This document shows positions 56,281 through 64,000 of a stretch of 64,000 nucleotides of DNA, one piece after another. The notes below the pieces were generated by a model, which saw only the letters and a list, made by a program, of their open reading frames with translations, searched no databases and had not been told where the DNA came from. The position numbers and the translations under genes were made by a program. The stretch is from Gnetum montanum (lineage: Eukaryota; Streptophyta; Gnetopsida; Gnetales; Gnetaceae): assembly GCA_015680685.1 (NCBI GenBank), contig MNCI01014175.1, forward strand, positions 273,210 through 337,209, read 5' to 3'. Numbering within the stretch: position 1 is the stretch's first letter; every line of letters begins with the position of its first letter.

Positions 56281-56367
56281 CTTTTTAATGTATTTTTAAT
56301 TCTAGCATTATGTTACATTGTTTATGTATTTGGTGTAATAATTTTGGCATTGTATCATAATTTTTAG

Positions 56368-57592
56368 CTTAAGAAATTTTTGGCCTAGTATGGCAACTGA
56401 AGTTTTGAAATTTGTGAAGGAGTGTTTAACTTATCAAAAGTTCAAAGGGGACATTAAATTCCTTTACAAATTCCCAAGGGTCCATGAAAAAGTGTGTTTA
56501 TGAATTTTGTGAGTGATATTCCAAAATTGAAAAGTGGGAATAATGTAATTTTTGTTCTTATAGACAAGTTCTCCAAGATGACACACTTCATTCCATGCAA
56601 AAAGATAAGTGATGTTTCTCATGTGGAAAATTTATTTTTTCAACATGTTAAGTTGCACAAAATTTCTTTGAATATTGTTAGTAATAGAGACTCCAAATTC
56701 ACTAGCCAATATTTAGAGGTCCCTTTAGAAAATTTCAGGGACAAAAGTAAATTTTTATAGTGCATATCATCCATCATCTGATGATCAAATGGAGGTAGTC
56801 AATAAATCCTTACTGAACATATTGAGATGTTTGTGTGATGAATAGCCAAATAGGTGGAAAAAAAGTATTTTTTCATGCTAAGGTTTCTTATAATAATGCT
56901 TTTCATGTTACCATTGGTAAAAGCCTATTTGAGGTCATTTATAGTTTCTGTCCAAAGATGGTGGACACCTTCAAAAGCTTTGATGGTGAAGCTCAACTTA
57001 GTGCTAATTTTGTGTAAGAGATGATGGATCTTCATGAATAAGTAAAATAAAATATTAAGAAGAAGGCTAAAGAGAGAGTCCTTAAGAGGAATCAGAGCTA
57101 ATGAAAGTCATATTTTATTATTGGTAACTTGGTTTGGGTGTACTTAAAAAATAAGCAGTTGAGAGGTGTTAACTTCTCAAAGTTGAAAGCTAAAAAGATT
57201 GGATCTTCAAGAATTAAGGTCAAGATAAATGATAATACTTTTGAAATTAATTTATGAAATGATGTTGGTATGTTATTTGTGTTTAATATTTCAAATCTTG
57301 TGTACTATCATAGACTAGTTGATGAGGAAGCCATACAAGGTAGCATCAATGAGTTGAAGGGGACTAATGAGTACTCCAAGCCTTCAATGGAGTGAAAGGA
57401 AACCATACTCACCCATAGAAAAGCTTTGATCACTTGAGGAGTGAAGAGGCATGAGTACTTGATCTATTAGGAGGATTAGTTTGTGGATGATGCTATATGG
57501 ATCCATGAGACAAAACTTCATGAATGGGGGATCACTTCATCCCTCACTCCCTTATTCACATGAGTTTACTTTTTGAAGGATGGGATAGCTAG
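56368..57592 (+). pseudogene. pol: Integrase and chromodomain of element F
   Basis: CLTYQKFKG (about 56,430); open frame 56494-56760 with VIFVLIDKFSKMTHFIPCKK and ISLNIVSNRDSKFTS, so the second catalytic Asp is kept in this copy; SAYHPSSDDQMEVVNKSLLN (after a frameshift). PFEVIYSFCPKMVDTFKSFD (open frame 56835-57017) and KLKAKKIGSSRIKVKINDNT (about 57,180) end the integrase. The chromodomain remnant is near 57,440-57,520. Numerous stops and shifts. Confidence 0.75.
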
Positions 57593-58673
57593 TGTATGGA
57601 AACCACTTCTAATTCCCTTCTTTGTTCCCTACATATGGATGTTTTAGGTTTCAATCCCTTTGGAGACATCTTGAAGGTCAAGAAGATGTCTCATCTAAGA
57701 ACTAGAACTTCACAGGAGATGTCTGGGACATGTAAGAGATGTCTTTATCAAGATTTAAATATTTCATAGGGGATGCCTTGAAAATTATGCAAACATCTCT
57801 CCAAAGTAGAAATTTCTTAGAGAAGATGTATTTAAAACTACCAGGATGTCTCAGGTGAGAAGTCTCATCCATGAAGGGATGTCTTTCCTAAATGATGTGC
57901 TTTGACAGGAGACAACCCAAGGAGGCCAAAGATGACCCATACAATCGAGAAACTTCTAGAAGTGGTCATTTAAATTTGGCAAATAGTCTGGAGAAGGTGG
58001 AAAAACATAAAAACATCATGGAATCTTGAAGTTTAACTTGAGGAATATTTTGTAGGATTTTTCTCTTCCTATGTCAATAAATATTAGTTTTTCATTCTTA
58101 GACCATGAGATGTAAATGAAAGGATTAGATGTCATAAAAGTTCATGTGTTGAGCTTGAGCAAGCATGGGAAAGAGTACATTAAATGAGTGCATATGTGGT
58201 TGCAACTCTAAGATTACTTGTATGGTATTTTAGGCTATGTGTTCTTAGTTTTTCTTATGTGATGTGATCTTAGTCTTAGGTTGTGGGAGAGAATCCTCAT
58301 TAGTTGTGTCTTGCATTAAGAATAACCATTATGTAGTTATAGAGCCTCATACTTTATATAGCATTGTTTGAGTATGTGTAAAGGATTGTTTAGGATGTTT
58401 TGTGGATTTTGGAACCTTCATATACTTTTCTATTTCATAATTAAAGATACTTAGTTTTTTTTTTTAGCATATTATTTATCTTTTTATTATATCTAGATTT
58501 AATATGATTGAAGGTAATTTTCCATTGGAGTGAACCTACTTCATGCCTACTACTTTGCTTGGTTAATTTTCTTGGCATCAATTTTTTATTATGCAACATT
58601 TTGTATTCTGTACTTTTTGATTTTTATTTATGTAATGTCTTTCTAACATAATTCTAGTTGATGGGGTGTTACA
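57593..58673 (+). repeat. 3' LTR of element F
   Basis: TGTATGGAAACC to GGGTGTTACA. The region 57,650-57,920 is rich in AGATGTCT/AGACATCT words, as is the LTR-like part of E. The start is placed by the shared string AGCTAGTGTA in E and F. Confidence 0.65.
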
Positions 58674-59725
58674 TTTATTCATATTTACAAAACATGACAA
58701 CTCTCAATCCAAAAATTTTGAGAGGAGAAAGCAATCTCATCTCTCCTTAATGAAAGGTACAACACTCCCAATTAGCATACTCTCACAACCAAGGGAAAGA
58801 TAAGAGGCTTAAAAGCTAGTTGAAAAGAACTAATAAATGTTTTCTCAACCTTAATTTATAGATGCTGTAGGTTGTTAGGAGCATTCATACTCAATTTAGA
58901 CAATTAAAATTGTTTTTAAGAATAAAATTTAACTTAGTGTAAGTCAGTTGTGATTAGCACTCAATTAGCAATTTACTACAGCTAAACTAAGATTACTGAT
59001 ATTGTAGTAATCTCAAAAAAGTATGTTTTTGAAATGTAGAAGGATATCTTAGTGTGAGTTGACTACAATTAGCATCTTCCTAGTACTACTCCACTACAAC
59101 TAGATTTCGATTTATATCTTTATAGCACTAAGAAATCTCCTAAAACTTGTTTTCTTCTTTACTAGTAGTCTATTGCTTCTAGTAGCCTACTAACACTTGG
59201 TTCTAAGTAGACTAGGACTAGCAATCCATTAGTGATAGCCTATTAAAAAAATTTAAAACTACTTAAAGAATGTTCATTTCACATCCAAATCAATTCCAAT
59301 CATGAGGACTCATCCATAAGGGCTCATGATGGATTAATAGAATGATCACAAGCCTCCATGTCACTTCCAATATTCAAGATCAATTCAAAAGACATCATGG
59401 ATTGATTTTTAATTTGGTTGGTAACTTGCTATGAGTAGCACTTACTCTACTAGTAGTTGACTATGAGTGGATTATGACTAGCAATCTTATAGCAATTACT
59501 AGTTGAACTTCAAAAATAGCTGAAAATGATTAAAATAAAGACTATGATAAGGTTGCCACTTGCACCCTACTCACAATAACCTATCTAGAGAATCATTGAA
59601 GATAAAACTAACCTTGATGAAGCCTCCACTTACATGAACTCATCTTCATATCTAAAAAATGCTTTAACCTTAGTGTTCATACACCATTCTTATTTGGTAT
59701 TAGTAGCCTAGAACTCATTATTTCA
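58674..59725. other. Unassigned AT-rich DNA between F and H
   Basis: About 1.05 kb with no coding sequence on either strand and no homology to the other elements here. CTAGTAG/CTACTAG-like words recur (59,150-59,260, 59,440-59,500). May be genomic flank or an unrecognised, old repeat. Confidence 0.5.
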
Positions 59726-60642
59726 TGATGAATCATGGATTGGCTATGTTGATTAGTCCTTGTCAACTAGGCTCTATTGACTAGGGCTCATCGACTAGGC
59801 CCTATTGCCCTGTCAATGTGTGATTTGATGTGTTGATGTTGCCTTGTTAACATAGTGTCTATTTTCACTTATAAATACATGCTTACCTACTATATTTATA
59901 GCATGTCTTTTCATAGTTGTAGCAAAGCTCTTGTAATTTTGTCATTGGAAAGTTAGAATATTTTTCTAAGTGCTAGCAATAGGAGTCAAGAATGTATGGA
60001 TCTTTGTTCAAGCACTGTTGTACTTAAGCACAGCAGTGTGTGTGGCAATAAAGACAAGATTTTTGATAAGCCTTGCAGCACTTGGAAATAGATTAATTAT
60101 TTATTTTTGCATTTAATTTTTTATGCAATTTCCTTTAATGCTTTAAGTAATTAAATGATTAATTAGGCTAAACTAAGCTAGATTGAGTAGCCATTAATTA
60201 AGCACATAAGTATGATCACTTTGAGCATGCACATGATGCTTGCTAATCCCTGTAATGCTTAATATTTGGTAACCCAATAGCATAATACATGTTTAGGATA
60301 TGTATGGATAGTGGAACCAGATGCTTATGTTAGGATTAGTTAGACATATATTAGTTAGTTTGATTAAATTAGCAACTAAATTATGTTATTCCTTTCATCC
60401 TTTATTTTAAGCATCAAAAGCATAAAACATAAAAATAATAAAAATCATATGCCTTGATTACACTTAACCATACCTTTGTACATCACAAGTGTAATTGGGA
60501 AGATAATAAATGACAGTAAGGGTAAGTTCACTTCCTACAGACTAGTGTACCAGAAAACATAAAGTCCACAAAATTTGACTGAATCATGGGTGAACACTAA
60601 GTGATTTGTATGGTTAACCATAGGGGTATTCACCACTCATCA
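59726..60642 (+). repeat. 5' LTR of element H
   Basis: 917 bp, TGATGAATCATGG to CTCATCA (60636-60642). U3 has three short GACTAGG repeats (59,755-59,815), a type not seen in the other LTRs. TATA box TTATAAATACA near 59869; GGCAATAAAGACAAG near 60,045. Confidence 0.82.
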
Positions 60643-60664
60643 TTGGCGCTATTGCTAAGTACTC
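60643..60664 (+). other. Primer-binding site of element H (tRNA-Asp type)
   Basis: TTGGCGCTATTGCTAAGTAC; the first half keeps TGGCGC exactly. Confidence 0.78.
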
Positions 60665-60999
60665 TTTTTTTTTTGAAACATGCACTATCTAGGCATAGTG
60701 AAAATCATTAACATTGTTGGATGAACCCTAAGGTCAAAATCATTCTCAAAATAAATATAATAATTTAAGCACATTGATATTTTATTGAAATTTCAAAGTG
60801 TCTTATTCTCACAGGCATGATGATGCTAAACCACTAATGCCTCAAGTATTCAAGGTGATATATACTCATCTAGATGAGTATGTGCCTAATTTCACCTTCA
60901 TCCTGCATTAGGATGAATAACTACAGTGCCGAGATATGAAGGGAAACATTGTAATGCCTCTTGATCGATTTATGCCTAGGATGCTACTCCAAACTCTTA

Positions 61000-63240
61000 G
61001 GAGGTTGGACATCTAGAATCTTCAAGAAGAGTATGTTGTGCATGACTATGACAACTAGGACTACCATCCCACTAAAACACAACATAGGAGAGATCGACAC
61101 TAGGAAAAGCACCATGAAGCTATGAATGGAAGATAGTTTACTAATCCCTTGCTCATGCTCAACCAAAATAATAATGAGGATCCTCTTTCTGGGGATTTTC
61201 AACATGAAGATTCTCCACCCCTTGATATTCGTGATGGGGTCTTGAACTTGAAGCTATAGTCCACTATCAACAATACGAATTTAGGTAAATTTGGAAGTCA
61301 AAGTAGGGGCTTGGGCAAGCATCAAGATGACAAGAAAGCTTATGAATGTGGTTGTGACAAGTTTAGAGGAGGTGGAAGATATCACGGTGGTGGTAGTTCT
61401 CATCCCTCTTCATCCTCTTCATCTGCATCTTCTTCTTCCTCTTCTAGTTTTGATAAACGTTGTAGAAAGGACAATCATGATGAATGTGAATAGTGAGACA
61501 ATAATGATAATTGTATATACTTCCATAAATGAAGATGTAGCAGAGGACATCATAGGCATCATCAAAATAATAATGATGATAAGCCTTTGCTAGTAACTTG
61601 GAGTATGCTAAATATTGTAGAGGTAGTAAAAATTCCAATTAGGCATGTGAAAGATAGTTGGATCAAGTAACTTGACATGAATAATATTCCTAGATTTGAG
61701 GGGGGATATAACTCTAATTCACAAAGATACCTTCAAGCCTTTTATGATGCCTATGCCTTATTAAATATTGAAAATTATTGGCAAAAATTAAATCTATTTC
61801 CTAGGACCCTCGTCAAGGAAGCCGAAGGCTAGTATTGGTCCTTAGAGCCAGAATCCACCTATAGGTGGAGTACAATGCTAGAGTTATTCAATGATAAATA
61901 CCAAGTGTACTCTTGAGTGTCTAATCTGAGAAGGAAAATCCAAGGATGGAAGCAAGAAATACATGAACCCTTGAACATTTCCATGGGTAGATGCTATTTT
62001 CTCATACATTGATGCCCTGGTCATGGTTATTCTTAGCAGGAACAACTTCACCATATCATAGATGGAGTTAGATAAAAAATGAGAAGAAATCTTGGGGTCT
62101 ATGCCTAAGGGAGACTATTAGGACATATATCCCATCAGATCTAAAGGTTGATGGAGTGGGTAGTAAAATAATAAGGAGACCTAAGAAAACAAGAAAGTGC
62201 TAAGGAATATAATAGGGATCCTTCCATTAGGAAAAGGAAGGTCCAATTTTATGACAATGAGGAGGAGTCACCACTTGATGAGATGGTGCAACAAAAAACC
62301 TTACCAATCCAAAACTCTATTTCGATATATCAACCAAGGTTGATAAACTATGAGACTTTTTGGATGAAAAATTTTAAACTACTCTAAAAATCACAAAAGA
62401 ATCAAGAGAGCAGAGTAGTGATTGTAACTATAGGAGGTAAAAAGAAGCTGAATGTGCTTGCCAAAGGGAAAAAGCTATTGTAGTAGAAGAAGTTATGGAG
62501 ATAGAATTAGATGATGATGGTCGGTGTGACATATACCAATACAAATATCCTAAAGGATGTTTCCCTATCATGTCACACTTGTAGGAGTTTAGGATGTATA
62601 GGATAAATCCTAGACTAGCAAGAAGGCAAGCACCTAGAAGATTGACTTATCCTCAATGCAAACTAAGGTAGTTCCACAAACAATAACAATCTTATTATTC
62701 AAGTGAAGTTCTACCACAACTGTATGAGCAATACTAGCAATGGAAATACCCATAGTCATGGGGAATGCCACCACTAAGGTAGAAATACCCTTACCAATAG
62801 CTAGATCCATATGGGTACTATGTTTAGCAATTGATGTCTCCATATGACTCTTCTAATCATGCTTCTTTTCGGCACCACTACTACCTTCTAGAGTATCACA
62901 AAACTCATTCTCCATCTACTAGAGGAGAAACCCCATATCCATATCCTCCTCCTCATCATTTAGCACATGCTCCTCTACCCTAATTCCAATTACCTCCTAC
63001 TTCATCTATGCAAGGTGAAATTCAATCATAGCTACAACAACAGAATGCTACTAGGGCTATTAACTTGTAGTTGGCTTCCTAGCCAAATGGTTCAAAATCA
63101 AAATCTCGAAAATGATCATTCTTCTGTCATAATAGTTCCCCAAATTCCTTAAAAAATAATGTGGTTGGCAATCCTGTCTCTCTATCGTCCTCTGCATCAA
63201 ATCCTTTTGAGGGCCCTTCAAACCAAACACCTCCTATGAT
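61000..63240 (+). pseudogene. gag: gag of element H
   Basis: The N-terminal Ser-rich segment is open at 61311-61493 (GGGSSHPSSSSSSASSSSSS). Capsid-like core about 61,680-62,180: QKLNLFPRTLVKEAEG, MLELFNDKYQVYS and KIQGWKQEIHEPLNISMGRC. Acidic EEESPLDEMVQQKTLPIQ follows near 62,260. Zinc knuckle near 62,527 reads CDIYQYKYPKGC, so the second Cys and the His are now Tyr. Pro/Tyr/Gln-rich tail to about 63,100. Confidence 0.75.
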
Positions 63241-64000
63241 TCACACTATCATGTTAACCCACATTATATCTAATTGGATCAAGGCTAGCAACCTTCCTAG
63301 GAAAAAATCTTACCTTGGAAGTCCTCTCATCTACTTGTAGATCATTGGATATGAGTCATGCAAGGCTCTTCTTAATTTAGGTTTTAGTGTCAATCTAATC
63401 TCCCATGACATGTACAAAGCATGGAACCTGCCACTTCTTAAAAAGAGTAATATCCATCTAAAATTGGTAGACCAGTCAATCACTATTACTTTAGGACTTC
63501 TAGAGGATACTATAACCACTATTTATGGGTAGTCCTATCTTGCCAATTTTCTGGTGATTAAGATTTATAACTGCAAGGGAGATTTTTCAATTATTATGGA
63601 AAGGACATGGTTGAGCACTATGATGCACAAATGGGCATTAGAGATCTCTCATTGGAAATTTCAAAGGAGAATGAATTTGAAAAGATTGAGAAGAAAAAAG
63701 TCCCATGTATCTCATACAGTGATACCAGGTACAACTATGTGCAGAAACTCTACTCTATCAAGAGCACATCCATCAAAGCATATAGATAGTATGCAAATGA
63801 ATTTGAAATCCAAAAGTGCCCATACATAGTAGCCACAAAATAGGAGGATACCCAATGGCTAACAACTAATCTTAGAAGTGCATGTAACCTGCTGAGAGTC
63901 TAACATGTGCCTATATTGAAAGCATGGATAAACTAGAGCAAGTTCATCATCAACTCTCTAATAATGCAAATGATGATACCAATTGGGGAGAGTTGGAAAT
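63241..64000 (+). pseudogene. pol: Protease of element H (cut by window end)
   Basis: LLNLGFSVNLISHDMYKAWN (about 63,370) aligns with B's LLDSGSGVNLISQEMYKVWN, and the catalytic Asp is now Asn. IIMERTWLSTM (about 63,590) is the second block with Gly changed to Glu. Inactive. RT would follow past the window. Confidence 0.8.

Larger units (their letters stand above)
56368..58673 (+). mobile_element. Element F: 5'-truncated chromovirus-like copy, sister of E
   Basis: Starts within the integrase zinc-binding region (parallel to 3487 in E) with no LTR or upstream pol. It continues through integrase, chromodomain and a 1.08 kb LTR ending GGGTGTTACA at 58673. Same family as E but separately diverged. 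Confidence 0.75.
59726..64000 (+). mobile_element. Element H: Athila-like Ty3/gypsy, 5' part (runs off right edge)
   Basis: 5' LTR (59726-60642), primer site, leader, gag and most of protease. Same family as A and B but more diverged. Confidence 0.85.

Noticed and set aside
1-64000. tRNA, rRNA, CRISPR arrays, bacterial-type operons or intact host genes
   Set aside because: None seen by eye; the tRNA-like strings are primer-binding sites, and repeats are LTRs, tandem arrays or target duplications.

Overview
The window looks like intergenic DNA from a large-genome seed plant. It is AT-rich, I could support no intact host gene, rRNA or tRNA, and almost every base can be assigned to old, stop-riddled LTR retrotransposons. 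The depth of nesting and the decay suggest a conifer-like gymnosperm, but the sequence does not prove the species.

Layout, outermost to innermost, using letters of my own. E is a chromovirus-type Ty3/gypsy element (2601-5153, continuing at 54506). D, a minus-strand Tat/Ogre-like element (5154-54505), sits in E with a perfect target duplication CTAAG on both sides. A, a plus-strand Athila-like element (about 10172-45437), sits in D. B, another Athila-like element (14555-25154), sits in A with CCCCT duplications. A solo LTR (14794-15616) sits inside B's left LTR with CCTTG duplications. C, a second minus-strand Tat/Ogre-like element (29907-44243), also sits in A with CATTC duplications. A second solo LTR (3945-4778, ATATT duplications) interrupts E's integrase. 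G (1-2600, minus) and H (59726-64000, plus) are Athila-like elements running off the two window edges, and F (56368-58673) is a 5'-truncated sister of E. The nesting is five levels deep (E>D>A>B>solo LTR). LTR divergence counted by eye agrees with the order: the D pair is roughly 18% different over the first 190 bases, A about 7%, B about 5%.

The Athila-like group (A, B, G, H and the solo LTRs) shares TGATGAG...CTCATCA LTR ends, a tRNA-Asp-type primer site, gag with a shortened zinc knuckle, protease, RT, RNase H and integrase, and a roughly 2 kb non-coding tail with repeated AGTCATGGGGG motifs. The LTR 3' parts are nearly the same, but the U3 parts are of at least three unrelated repeat types.

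The most interesting part is the Tat/Ogre pair C and D. Both read leftward and keep gag and protease remnants. Between protease and RT, where Ogre elements carry an intron, both hold a plus-strand (antisense) gene with its own spliced structure, homologous between the two copies. In C this segment has a clean 3' splice acceptor for the pol intron (36231), a plus-strand TATA box (36889) and flanking tandem arrays. Both elements also have a near-identical hairpin whose 3' arm runs into the polypurine tract. D lacks its RT-to-integrase half; in its place is about 4 kb of unassigned, partly GC-richer DNA that may be captured host sequence.
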